DNA of 64,000 bases. Origin: Lampris incognitus (lineage: Eukaryota > Chordata > Actinopteri > Lampriformes > Lampridae). This document shows positions 47,401-59,244 of the stretch, piece by piece (positions within the stretch are counted from its first letter, which is position 1; each line of letters begins with the position of its first letter). Made by a program: the position numbers and the translations under genes. The notes beneath the pieces were generated by a model. It did not search any database. It saw only the letters and a program-made list of their open reading frames with translations, and was not told the DNA's origin. The stretch spans positions 22,749,177-22,813,176 of the forward strand of contig NC_079224.1 of assembly GCF_029633865.1 (NCBI RefSeq). The letters are read 5' to 3'.

Positions 47401-50400
47401 GTTCTTGCACCTGACCAGGGGGGGTTTCAGTCACTGCTGGTTTTGGTGGCTGGGGATAGTAAGGAAATTGGAAGAAGGGGTGCTGACCATGGCCCCCTGG
47501 AGCTGGAGGACGTTGACCAACTGAAGGCTGTTCAGGGGTTGGCAGTTTGGGTTCAGGATACTGTGGGTGGATTGGTTCTTGCACCTGACCAGGGGGGGGT
47601 TCAGTCACTGCTGGTTTTGGTGGCTGGGAATAGTAAAGAAATGGGAAGAAGGGGTGCTGACCATGGCCCCCTGGAGCTGGAGGACGTTGATCAGGTGAAG
47701 GCTGTTCAGGGGTTGGAGATTTGGATTCAGGATACAGTGGGTGGATTGGTTCTTGCACCTGACCAGGAAGGGCTTCAGTCACTGCTATTTTTGGTGGCTG
47801 GGGATAGTAAGGAAATTGGAAGAAGGGGTGCTGACCATGGACCCCTGGAGCTGGAGAAGGTTCACCAGGTGGAAGCTCTTTAGGGGTTGAAGGTTTGGAT
47901 TCAGGGTACTGTGGGTAGATTGGTTCTTGCACCTGACCAGGGGGGGTTTTAGTCACTGCTGGTTTTGGTGGCTGGGGATAGTACAGAAATTGGAAGAAGG
48001 GGTGCTGACCATGGCCCCCTGAAGCTGGAGGACGTTGACCAGCTGAAGGCTTTTCAGGGGTTGGCAGTTTGGTTTCAGGATACTGTGGGTGGATTGGTTC
48101 TTGCAGCTGACCAGGAGGGGCTTCAGTTGCTGCTGGTTTTGGTGGCTGGGGGTAGTAAAGAAATGGGAAGAAGGGGTGCTGACCATAGCCCCCTGGAGCT
48201 GGAGGATGTTGACCAGCTGAAGGCTGTTCATGGGTTGTTGGTTTGGGTTCAGGATACTGTGGGTGGATTGGTTCTTGCACCTGACCAGGAGGGGCTTCAG
48301 TCACTCCTGGTTTTGGTGGCTGGGGGTAGTAAGGAAATGGGTAAAATGGGTGCTGGCTTTGGCCCCCAGGTGTATGAACTACTGGCGGTATTACAGCTGG
48401 AGTTTGATACAATGCCGGTTTTTGAGTGGGTGTAGCAGAAGCTTCTTGCTTAGATGATTGAGAATAAAATGGAATTTGTTGCTTCTGCCCCCCTGGAACT
48501 AAAGGAACCTTAACAGTTGAAGTGTCCGGATTTGGTGGCTTGGGATCCAGTGGGGAAAGAGGCTTTTGCTCTTGTCCCTCTGGGGGTTGGTAAGGTGGAT
48601 GGTGTGTGGGTTGCACTAGTTTTTGAGTACTGCTTTCAGGACCAGATGGGGGATAAAAGGGAAATGGGTAAACAGGCTGGTTAACTTGACCCTGAGGGTT
48701 TTCACCAGTTGGTGGCCGAGGAAAAAAAGGAATCTGGTAGTAGGGCCAGTGTTCTGGATGCTCAAACTCAGTTGTTGGTGGTTGTACAGGTTTCTGAGAA
48801 GGAGCTTCAGGCTTAGGTGGAAGGTAGAATTGTTCTTGCACTTTTTCAGTGGCTGGTTTTTGTGTTGGGTTTTCCTGCTTAGGTTGTTGAGGATAATATG
48901 GATATAGGTAAAAAGGATTTTCCACTTGGCCATTAAGATATTGGCTTGCAGGAGGCAGGTTATCAATTTGGGCTGGCCAGAGGTAAAATGGAAAACCGTT
49001 GAATGGTTGCTTTATCTGACCCTCTGGAAGAGGTGTTGACTGTGCAGGAGTGATTTGTTGGAATTGCTGACTGTCAGGTACCTTAGTAACATCTGGAGAA
49101 GGGGGAAGTAAAGCAGGTATAGGCAGAGATGCAATTGCTGGTTTCATAGGATGATAGTCAAAAGGATAGGGAAAAAATGGGAAGGAAGGCTTCTGCAGGT
49201 TATGGGGAGGTTGATCATTATCTTTTGGCCTCTGAGTTGGTGGCTGGTTAGGCATTTTGGTAAACTGAGGGTGAACTGTAACCTGTGGGGTCTCCGTCGT
49301 GGTAGGAATCTTGGGCTTTTGGTGAGAAGAAACAGTATGTGGAATCCACGGATGTAATGGATATGTCCAGCTTCCAGGAGTTTCATTCATTTGTTGGTTT
49401 GGAATTTTTGCAGTGCTTTGGTCGGGATTAGAATTAAACGGCAACTTTGATGGACACGAAACTTTAATTTCTCCATGTCCATCCAGCTCAAGGGTGAACA
49501 TGCCATCCTGGAAGACAGAATACCCAAGAATTAAAATCAAGGTAAATAAATGTGATAAATGAACAAAATGCACATACTGCTAACCTTCATTTCAACACAG
49601 GGTGCATAGCGAGCCGAGATGATCACACCCTCAGGATGGGCGACCACACTGAAGCCACACTTTAGTGAGACCATCATCAATGGTTCCCAATGGCCTTTCA
49701 CTGCAAAAAAAAAAAAAAGAAAAAAAAGAAGAACTTAATGCCAGAGCATCCACTTTACCCCATGGATGTCAATTCAGTGACGACTTCCTGAGCAAGAGGA
49801 GCCATGAATTGAAACATTTGGAAACTACTTACAATTTACTTTAATTTTATCAACAGAAACGACCCATTCCATTTTCACCACCATTCCCTCACTGTGGCAT
49901 GTGACCATAGAAGGATTAGATGAAGGCTGTCTAATAGCAGGACATGACATCTTCACAGGCAATCCACACCAACGCAAAGGTAGAACAAAGCAGTCCTCCT
50001 GATGGCCAGGAACAGAAACTTTAGATTCAAGTACTGCACCATTAAATGTGAAAGTTGTGTTTCACAAGTCAGTGTATCCCACCTCAACTGAGACAAAGCA
50101 ACCATCATAAGGTGCAATTAAGACCAAATCCCTCTGTGTTGAACTCATGGTATAACCACAGCTTGGTGGCAACTTTGACAGAGGCAGGGGAGACAGTTGG
50201 CTTCCTGTTGGCAAAAATTCAAATAGCATTAACCTCAATTGTACTATTGTCATCTTACACATTTCAAAAGGCCCATATCATTTGACACCAAATGGCAAAT
50301 ATCTGCATTCTGGAGAATGATGTATGCATAATAAAAAATGTACGCTCATATTTTGAGTACTTCTTTCAGATCGCGCCCTGTTTCTCAGGGGTCGCCCCAG

Positions 50401-51710
50401 CGGATTTTATAGTTTCCATCAGTACCCTGTGAGGGCACAGCACCAATGGCAGTCGTTGTTAACCCGGGACTCGACCGATCCGATATGGTCTTGTCAATCC
50501 GCATAAGGATTTGGCAAAATTTTACATCGGATGCCCTTCCTGACAACCACTAATCCTATGGACGGGGTCACAGGTAAAGCACTGGATGCCATCCCAGTGT
50601 TCATGGACTTGCGCCCATGCTCATATATTGAATACTATATCAATCAAATTTGAACAGGCAACTGGTAAGAGGTGGCAGTAGCTCCACTGGGTTATTCTTA
50701 CACGAAAAAGCCAGAGGAAGTCATTTTCACACAATGATTTCTACTTTATTCACAAATGTAAATTTAGTTTACACACTTTATCTTCTGCCACTACATTTCA
50801 GTAATACTCTGGTTAAATCTGGTACTTCAGGAACAACTGCAAAGAGTTACCATTCTGGAGAGACCATGATTATAGTCCAAAGTGCTCAAGTACCGCCATT
50901 TAGTTTGGGTGCGTTTTTTGTTGTTGTCTCGGACTCAAATCAAGGGGGGGGGTGAAATAAAGAGATTTTGACTGGTTTACAAGCAACACACTTGGACTGA
51001 TTTGTACAGAAAGGTACACTTCTACACCAATATACTGAAGAGAAAATACTTGCCCCTGTCTACAAAGACTCGAGATCCAGAAGTAGATTCAACATTGAGG
51101 GCCTTTAGTTTCATTGATTTGCCAGTACATTCCACTTCCGGCTCCATTTGCAGCAGTCGGTCTACCGCGTTGTCTAGTCTTGCAGTGCTATGGGCGTCCC
51201 CTTTGAGGTGCGCAGGTTCCTCCCAACCTGTACAAGTGATAAACTCGACAAGTTTTGGGCCTTGTGTGGATAAAGAAAAACTAGGGCAGAGGGTAGATAA
51301 ATGCAGAAAAGCCAAAACAAGCAATAGAGGAGTTCAAGACACTGTAGTGTGCGGTCAAAATAAACGGATGGATTTTTAAAAAATTTTTTATAAAAAATGA
51401 AGTTTAATTAGCTACCTTTGTCTGATTGGTAATCTGCATCAGCATTCAACGATGTGTTCGAGGTCTTAATTTCTTTGCGCAAAGCACCTTGCTGAAAGCT
51501 GCGTCCTATCAAAAGCCTTCCATGGGTCATGACATCTGTAATGTCGCCCTTCACTTCTTGAGTCAACGTCGAGTTCCCTTTTAATCTGTTTTTCCCAACG
51601 CTGGACGAATTCGTTGTTTTAATTCTTGTTAGTTCCATGCAACAGCAAAGCCAGTTTGTAACCACAAAAACCCCTATCCATATCAATACTCCATTCCCTC
51701 TCCACGCCAT
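44408..51710 (-). CDS. Secreted two-module ZP-N-like protein with long proline-rich repeat tail
   Basis: Five coding exons on the minus strand: 51416-51710, 51050-51260, 49833-50200, 49585-49700 and 44408-49507, with phases 1,2,1,0. The joined frame is 2030 codons including the final stop. The first ATG of the exon 1 frame (51710) opens a signal peptide (VLIWIGVFVVTNWLCCC). Module 1 has the four ZP-N cysteines: VECTGKSM, PPSCGYTM, APYDGCFVS and VKMSCP. Module 2 repeats the pattern: MVTCHSEG, SLKCGFSV, YAPCVEM and KVSCPSKL. Then comes a ~1670-residue Pro/Gln/Tyr-rich region with about 13 repeats. A TGA at 50062-50064 (codon 215, after GYTDL) stops module 1; the frame resumes at once with NTTFTFN. 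The splice into exon 3 uses AAG rather than the CAG four bases upstream, as the frame requires. No ZP-C domain or trefoil is seen. ZP-N modules polymerise or bind in egg coats, so a role in egg envelope or another extracellular matrix is an inference. I do not recognise the gene. Confidence 0.78.
46150..48340 (-). repeat. Coding tandem repeat, about 174 bp per unit
   Basis: About 13 units of ~58 codons in the last exon of the ZP-N gene, marked by GGHGQHPFFPFLYYPQPPKP and PGQVQEPIHPQYPESKPPTP. The DNA string AGAAGGGGTGCTGACCATGG recurs about every 174 bp. Several units are nearly identical, so gene conversion or unequal crossing-over is recent. The opposite strand is also open for long stretches, purely because of the repeat. 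Confidence 0.93.
50373..50600 (-). mobile_element. Mini-element made of RTE 5' and 3' ends
   Basis: In intron 2 of the ZP-N gene. The minus strand reads GTCAGGAAGGGCATCCGATG, TTTGCCAAATC, CGGATCGGTCGAGTCCCGGG and TTAACAACGACTGCC, which matches the RTE copy A leader at about 16050-16200. It then jumps to CGCTGGGGCGACCCCTGA, which matches the element's very 3' end (CGCTGTGGCGACCCCTAA). The ORF is absent. Confidence 0.8.
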
Positions 51711-51810
51711 TGGGATAAAACACTGCTGGCACACACGCCAGATCACCGCAGCCGTGTGCTGCAAAACTGAGCTCTCTCTCAGTAACCCCAAAAGAGTTTG
51801 AAGGTTCAAG

Positions 51811-53397
51811 ATGTAACCGGAGTACTATTACCGACTAATCAAAGTGCCCCACATGCAGGTGTGGTCTGTGCAATCGAGAGCGGGTGCTCCAATCTCCTAT
51901 GTGTTGGTATGCTGGAGGAAAGGAGGAATCTAATTGGCCAGTGAATAATCTGTCACAGATGAATCACTCAACTAATTGGGGGAAGCAAAAAAAACGAAAC
52001 AGACCCAAGCCCTCGCTTTTACTTTCATGAGTCCAACGCAATAATCAGAAGGTTGGAATAATTATTCCGACAAGCTGCATCTCAGCTTTTTGTTGCCATT
52101 TAACAGTTCAGACACATACGAAGGTATATTAAACCACGAGTCATTTGTGAGGAATTTGAAGGCGGCCGGTTAAACCAAATAGCCAGGAAAGCAGAAGAAA
52201 TCACCTGGTGTAATGCTGTTGGAAAGAACACTTGCATATGCATGGTATATGGTTGAATACTGGTAAAATTCAAGTAACTTAAATATCCCACTCACTTAAT
52301 TTGCTTTATTGTACTGGTTTTGGGCTAACTGACCAATCAGCGATTAGTGAACATGAGCACCCCTCCCAGAAATGAGAGTATTCAATACGGCTGCATAGAG
52401 GAATGTCCTCCCAGTGGCAGTAGCAAGCCAGACTGCGCTGTCAAAATTCCGTTGTATGTAGTTTGAATGAGGTATCGAAACAATCGTGGATTATGGCTTC
52501 CGTGACTTCTTCATGTATTTATTTATTCATGTATTTTGTGTATAAACAAAATCAAAAGAAATCGCTTTAAATCTAGCGTAAATACAACATACAAGTTAGT
52601 TACATGCGCGGTTAAAATGTTAAACGTCACTTCCTGTACGCGGTAAAGATTCCGCGAAAAAAGCAGGAAATGTGCTTGTCGTTCACAGCGGCAAACACCG
52701 CCCCCCCCGCCCCATCCCATTGGGGTTTGGGGGACTATTTTCAACACTAATGACAATTAAAAGGCAACATTTCACCATAAAAACATTCCCCATGCGGCTG
52801 TAAGTTTTACCAATGTTATCAAATCACTCACTGTTACTCATTTGGACATAGTTAAAACTAAATGGGTAAAATATAACTTTGTATGCATTCTATAGAGAAA
52901 TTATATATACCATCTCATCGCTTCATGGGCTAATTCTGTTTTCTGACATGTTCATATTAACAAAATAGTGATTTAACTGTTTGATCGAAACTGTATATTG
53001 GCCTGAGCATTCAAACAATGTATGGAAACGGGATCCCTAACCTGGCAACCACTGCCAAGGTATCGCTAGTAAAGAGTAATTATTGAGATATTATTGGATT
53101 TACCTTTGCTGCCCTGGACGTCGCTACAATGGGCTGGTAACCAATTGTAGCAGTAGGATGTCCGATTATGGGCTGTAACGTCTAAAGCTGCACAAGATAT
53201 CTTGTGCAAAAAAACAAAACAAAAAACAAAAACTATTTCTCTTACAGAATCATCATTATAGAACAGGAAACTGTTCTCCGACTGATGCAAAGGCTAGTCA
53301 AGGAGCCAATGTAAAAAATGATCAAATAGGTCATCAAAATATGTTGTTAATGATAGTGTTTGTATATACTTGCATGTACCATGAAGGAGTATTCTTG

Positions 53398-53432
<35 letters not shown>

Positions 53433-53868
53433 TTATGACTATGATTCATTGTACTGCTGTAACATGGGTGTTTATGGGATGCATTCTTGTCGGGTGCTGC
53501 GCTGAACTGTCTCCGTCTTTTGCTATATCTGATACATACAAATTGTGCATACTGCACTGCATTGCCGCTTCCTGTAGTATGCTGCCTGGAGAATACTTTT
53601 CAAGGCCCTTGAGAGTTTTTAAGCAATTCTTCACATTCTCTTTCCAGTTGTATCTTTTTTTGTGTAAAAACAAACAAAATAGCCTAATCTGTGTGATATG
53701 TGAAATACATTTCTCCTAATGATTGGCATATAGCCTATTTTTTTGCTTTGAGCAAATAGGCATACTACAAACACCCACTTATAGTAAATGCAGTATATTA
53801 AAAAGTGTTCGTAAAATTCACTTGGAAGGCTTTCGCTTTGCTTAGGGATAGATCTCGTATCCGTCTGG
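51811..53868. other. Intergenic region upstream of the ZP-N gene
   Basis: No gene recognised. A C-run (52698-52712) and many short AT runs are present. A promoter for the ZP-N gene should lie in the first few hundred bases, but no clear TATA box is seen on the minus strand. Confidence 0.4.
53398..53431. repeat. (TG)n microsatellite
   Basis: About 16 TG units. Confidence 0.9.
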
Positions 53869-53998
53869 TCACATCTTGGTGCCACATATGCTGCGGAAAA
53901 GCCCTTGATAATCCACTTTGGGGACCATTATCTTTCTGTCAGAGGCACATAGCATGTAATGCTTGCTAATGATATGGACATCCACGATGTATTGCAAC
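53869..53998 (-). CDS. Candidate terminal exon, unassigned
   Basis: On the minus strand, acceptor CCTTTCTCGCGTTCCACAG is followed by an open frame of 42 residues (LQYIVDVHIISKHYMLC, then RKIMVPKVDYQGLFRSICG) ending in TGA at 53869-53871. The composition is protein-like and the 3' splice site is good. It would need an upstream exon with a 2-base phase. The pfn2 exon 2 donor has phase 1, so it is not a pfn2 exon in this frame. It may be the end of an unseen gene, a pseudoexon or chance. Confidence 0.25.
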
Positions 53999-53999
53999 C

Positions 54000-54688
54000 T
54001 GTGGAACGCGAGAAAGGAACATAGAAATGAAACACAAAGTAGAACAAAAGAACAATTCTAGATCAGCACCTCTACTTTGGAGTTATTTCAACCCCACCCC
54101 CACCATTAAACTCATCTAGCAATCTGGACATTGTACCCTTAGCTCAAATCACTGTTAATCTGTCTGTAAATGATCTGAAAAGGTTGTTTAAATCATATTT
54201 TCTCCACTTTAAGTGAATGAACATATGCATTACTGAATCATGATGCAAGAAAGGACAACACAACAAGAAGCTTTTTCAGTATTTTAATTCTGTACATATT
54301 CCACAAAGCCTGAAGATTACTGATGCCAAAATAACCCTTTGAGAAAGTGCCGTTAATAGTTACTTCTTGCTTGGGCAGCAGTTAAAAATCCAACTCACAG
54401 TAGCAACAGCTCAGATGTATTTTATGGCACAGGATACAGTTATTCTCAGAAAGTGTTCACAAGACAACTCACAAATGTTCCTATTCCAACCACCATCATT
54501 TTCTGCAAATTTAGTGTACAGTTTTTTTTGTCTTTTTTTTAGTAAGTACCGTGTTATAACATTTTCTGACACTTGATGACTAAAGCACAAGGCAAGTGAT
54601 TCAAAGACATTGCCCAAAAGCTTGGGTTTTCAATGTACTCATATTGTGTAAGGTGACGCTACCATTTCATTTGTTAATGCAAAAAAAA

Positions 54689-54727
<39 letters not shown>

Positions 54728-55517
54728 ACCCAATTAGTGCTGAAAAGTTATCTAGAGCAGTTAAATGTTTTGTCATCGGAAGATTTATCGTCAAACATGA
54801 GGCCAAAAAATCATCCATCACAATGGGCTGAAGCAACTCTGAAAATCCTTTAACTTGCAATTGGTCCAATGGGGAAGGGAAAAAAACACCTCACTTAACT
54901 TGGGTGTGTAATCTTTCTGACTGCCAGAAAAATAAAGATACAAATTGCAGTAGTTAGCCAGCAAGTAAATGTCTGTGCTGTTGTATACAGTAGGTGGAAT
55001 GTCCATAGAGACTACAGGATGTAGTGAAGCATCATGGCAACATCTGAAAATCTTTACACTACACTCAAGCAATATCCCAACACCACATCATAAACTTTAA
55101 AGACCACATTCAAGTACAACAGCAAAAGCATGTGATGGAAGATAATGCAAAATAAAAAGGCGGGCTCAGAGGAATCAAGGATAAGGGTTGAGCTACACAA
55201 AAGGACTTTGCCAGAATTCTGAATTTTCATGGTAGCAATAGGCTATAAAAGATACCAGTGAATGAAAATATGGTTTTGGCTGGAATATCTATGCTTGGCC
55301 ATTGGCTAGAAAGGTAGATTTCTGTATGTTAAGGTAGGCATGCAACTTTAAACCCCAGACATGCTAAAGAAAAGGTGACCCTACAATCTCTACTAATGCT
55401 TAAACAAAAAAATAAGGATCACTATGCAAAACCATTGCATGTTTACTTCCCTTTGAACATTTGCCAGTTGCTAAGTGAGTGTTTATATGAGGCGAGTCCA
55501 AATTTGTTTTTACATTT
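54000..55517. other. Spacer and possible distal pfn2 3' UTR
   Basis: No coding sequence recognised. It includes an A-rich run (54680-54728). Long 3' UTRs are usual for pfn2, so part of this could be transcribed. Confidence 0.4.
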
Positions 55518-55523
55518 TTTATT
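55518..55523 (-). terminator. Candidate pfn2 polyadenylation signal
   Basis: AATAAA on the minus strand, about 270 bp past the stop codon of the distal terminal exon. Confidence 0.4.
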
Positions 55524-55791
55524 ACACATTTGACTTTTTTGCACAAATTCTCTATTTTGGTAAATATATATTTCAACCATTTTGATAAACATGCCATTTC
55601 TGTGGTGTCAAAAATGTTTGACTGGGAAGATACAGGGGGAGAAAGAATTAACATGGAACAAAAGAAAACATATAAAAGTGGACAGTGTCAGAGGAAGTAA
55701 CATTGTATGCCATCTAATCCTTTAAGTACTGTCAACGCAATGGGCTGAGTGGGAGTGAACTGCTGAGTAGATGGATGGGTGGAGAAGTTGC

Positions 55792-58516
55792 TTAATATCC
55801 AGACTTCCTCAGGTATTCAGCCATGCTAAATGCTTTCTTGTTGAGCTGTCCGCCATGGACCCCCTCCTTTCCCATGACTAAAACCAATGCTGGAGCACAC
55901 AAGGGAAAAAAAAAAAAAGAAATGAACAAAATTGAAGAGTCTCACCCCCCCCCCCCACACATACACTATGAAGGGGTGGGACAAAAGGTGACATAAGATC
56001 TTTCCCACCACCCTTCATTGCTATCAAGTTTCCAAGACATTTTAGACTGCTTGCAGAGAAACCTTAACAACAATATTTCTTTTTACTCTCCTTTTTGTCC
56101 CTAAAATTTAAACTAAGACTTGATGACATTAAAACCCTGAATCCCTTAAGTATTTTGCCATTGAGTATGCCTTCTTATTCAATCCGCCTCCATGGACACC
56201 TTCTTTGCCCATTACAAGAACCAAAACTGAAAGAGAAAAGATAGAAAAGGGAAAGTTCAGAGAAGCAGTAGAAGTTCAGGAAAGTCAATAAAAAGCAAGG
56301 AAAACAGTCATGAGTAGGTTAAAGCCAGAAATGTACAGATAAGGGGGGGGGTTTCACTCTTAAAACTACAAACAGCTGATAAGCATGCTTTGTCTGAGGG
56401 GGAAACCCTCTGCTAATCCCTGCTTTGAAAAGTAGAAAGTTGTCAGCTTCAAGCTATTGACAAGCAAAGGGGTAGGAGAAAATGCTTATGCATTTAATAG
56501 AAGCTACGGTGTTTAAGAAGGGATTTGTTCACTTTGCCAAACCATGATCTCAAATAGGAAACGCATGCCACAAAATAATGCAGGCCAGGCGTACCATTTT
56601 GATCATTAAAAAAGGCATTTAAGTTGCATAGGGAGCTACATTTTTTATGCTGTTGCCTGAAGACATAACCCGTTTTGAAAGTTAAATCTATCTTCTCAGA
56701 AAAAGAACACTGAAAGAACTTAATGAGCAGAAAGAGTAAGTAGGAAAAGAAAGTAGAAAACATTTTTCATGCCTATCCAACCCCCCCCCCCATGCTCTTC
56801 CGGAAGTTTCTCTCATTCCAATGGTCAGTCAGTGAGGGCCACAAAGGCATACAGCCTGGATTAGACAAAGTCTGGCTTATCTAAAGTTTTTGATGCACTC
56901 AAAGCAGAGCCAAAGAGCCAAAAGGCTTGTGAATTGCTTATTATGAACTGACTTGAGAAACCAGAATTCAAGAGATTTGCCTGAAAGCATCATATGACGA
57001 TGTGACTCAGTTTTTAGTTTGGACTGCCTGAGCAAGCCATAGACATCATGTGAGCTATCCTCTCACCCATGTGATGGTTTTACAGAGAAAGGCATACAAC
57101 TTAGGGCCTGTCAGCTCTTTAAATTCATCCTAATATAGATCCTTAATACAGAAAAGATTTAATTAAAAATACCTTTTCCAGCCCTTCCTAGAGAGACATT
57201 GTATGTTGGTTCTCCTCCTTGGCTCTTTGTTCTGATGTCCATCGTCCAGTCACCGTCAATGTGAAGGCTGTCTCTTATGACAGAGCACTTCTTTGAGCCC
57301 AGAGTGAGCCCATTGGTGAAGAAGCTCTCCCTGTCCTTCCCAATGATGGTATCAATTTCTTGAGGCTGAAATATACAAAAGAAATGCAAAACATAGGATT
57401 GCGGAATTGGTGCTCAGTCTTCTCTCGCTCACAAAAAGCGAGAGCAATCTGGCAAAACTATTACATGTTTAGGAACAAGAGGCATACAGCGCCATTTTAT
57501 CATTCGCTATACAAAACATTAAAAAAGTAGCTAAAGCAAGATTAAGGAGAACTGCCATCAATTTGAGTTACTTTGAGTAAATACGATTCAATGCAAGTCG
57601 AGAACCCTAATTATAAAAGCACGACAGACGCAGGAAGAAGCCAGCCGACCGCTTCGCGATAATTTGTCAAAGGCTATACCCCGCGCTTCCGTTAACATCG
57701 GTTTGAGGAAGCCTCGGAGCTAGCTTGCAATCATATTCTCTGTAGATAAGTCATTAGCGGAAGTAACGTGATGTCTGTGGACCGGACCCGTTATCACGCC
57801 ACCGATTTCTGAATGGATAAAGTCATCGCTATTACGCAAAACAAAAGAATAGGTTGGCGAAGTGTACCACGAAAAGTAAATTTAATTTAAATACAACTTT
57901 TCCCAACAGTATACAACGTCGACTAGACTTCCAACATAGCTAGCCAAGACGCTAGCGTTTAGCTAATCAAAGCCGCCGTGCACACAAAAGCATGCGCGCT
58001 ATCCTAAGGTGGACACTGACTGCCAACTGGTTTGAAGCGAATACCCAATACATTTTTGTGAAGTTCGAAACATTAGGGCCAACACTAAGAATATATCATG
58101 CAAGTTCTTGTGTCGGTGCAAGGCCCGGTCGCCAACATTTTTCTGGCCAACACGAGGTCTAATCCGAGAACATTTCCTTTCCAGGGAATATCCTATCACC
58201 GCGGTGGGCCAACAGGAAACTAGCGAGGCGGCTAACGCTAAGCTACTAGTGCTAACGTTAGCTAGGTGGTCAGATCAAGATCGTGATAACGATTTCCGTT
58301 GTTCGGCCTGAAATGTATTTGGCAGGAATACAGACCGTCCCAAACAACAATACTTAAAACGTTCACACAGAAGTAACGATGTCTTACCGTTATGTTGTTG
58401 AAAGTACCGCCCGCATGTGCTGCCCAAACATATTTGGCGTCCCCATACCCAACAATGGCGCTATCCTGACAGCTGCCGTCGGCCATCAGGCTATCTACGT
58501 AGCTTTGCCAAGACAT
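55792..58516 (-). CDS. pfn2: Profilin-2 with two alternative last exons
   Basis: Minus-strand exons 58388-58516 (ATG at 58516, 43 codons), 57173-57365, then either 56129-56226 or 55792-55889. Both terminal exons are 98 nt, enter with two bases completing a codon, and give a 139-residue protein, the usual profilin size. Shared part: [56 protein letters not shown] and [16 protein letters not shown]. The proximal exon encodes [20 protein letters not shown]...YLRDSGF, as in the PFN2a isoform. The distal one encodes [20 protein letters not shown]...YLRKSGY. Profilin binds actin monomers and poly-proline ligands in the cytoplasm and drives filament growth. The C-terminal helix that differs between isoforms helps form the poly-proline site. 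In human PFN2 the b isoform also uses a different last exon. Which teleost paralog this is cannot be said. Confidence 0.9.
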
Positions 58517-59240
58517 CTTGAAGGAAAAGAAGACTTATAAAACTCCCTATAGCCAAAAAAAATACACGTGTCGGAGGCAGACAGCTCTGAATGGCAAACA
58601 GGCGAATTCTGTATCTCCAATTGAACCCCTCTTCCGCGTTGTCAAACGTCAGTGCTAGGATCGCATAGGAAGCCTGGGTGTAGTCCGTATCAGATCACTC
58701 CGCACAATGAGTTCTCCGGCGCTTTTATGGCGAAGGAGGCCGGCGGAATAATAAGGAACTTGTCGAGATGTGGCGGAATGTGAAGACGGCGAAGGAATGG
58801 CGGAAAGTCACACGTCGACTCGTCCGACGATTCAGACTGCTCATTTAGTCACTTGAGTTTAAGTAGTCAGCATTCCCCTATTCATGCAGTCCGTTAAATG
58901 TGTAGCTTTATCTAATGGTCATTCTGTGTGCGTTATACAGTCAGGGAAGCAAGCTTCTACTGCTAGCCCTTGGTAAAACTCCCATGCACCACTTCAAGGT
59001 GTTGACAAACAGACTAGTTTACAAGAGACTAGTTTACATGATGACTAGTGGTTGATGATTAATGGATGATACAGTTAAATTTAACAGCCACGGGCAAAAT
59101 TTGCCAGCACTTGGCAGATAGTTGGTTAGCCCCCCCCTCCCCATAACGTATGTTCAGTTTCGTAAATTGTCTAATATGTGACTCATCTTGGTTGTTTTCA
59201 GAAGAGGAATCAAATATGCGCACTTCCAGAAAAAAATAAA
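58517..59240. other. pfn2 5' flank
   Basis: CpG-containing sequence just upstream of the pfn2 ATG (58560-58850), compatible with a CpG-type promoter. No TATA box was seen. ACTAGT strings recur near 59010-59050. Confidence 0.4.
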
Positions 59241-59244
59241 GTCC

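Noticed and set aside
46048-47883. Long plus-strand open frames (437 and 172 codons) rich in VLVAPDQEGLQSLL-type repeats
   Set aside because: They are the antisense of the proline-rich coding repeat. A repeat unit divisible by three keeps any stop-free frame open across all units. There are no start context, splice signals or known domains.
50201-50210. Use of the CAG acceptor at 50205-50207 for exon 3 of the ZP-N gene
   Set aside because: It shifts the frame out of the CGYTM...YDGCFV module; the AAG four bases downstream keeps it.
51416-51809. A longer N-terminus for the ZP-N protein starting before 51710
   Set aside because: The frame is open upstream but has no ATG before 51710; the ATG there is followed by a good signal peptide.
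53869-57365. The orphan exon at 53869-53998 as a third pfn2 terminal exon
   Set aside because: Phase does not match: joined to pfn2 exon 2 it gives an unrelated short tail and not the open frame.
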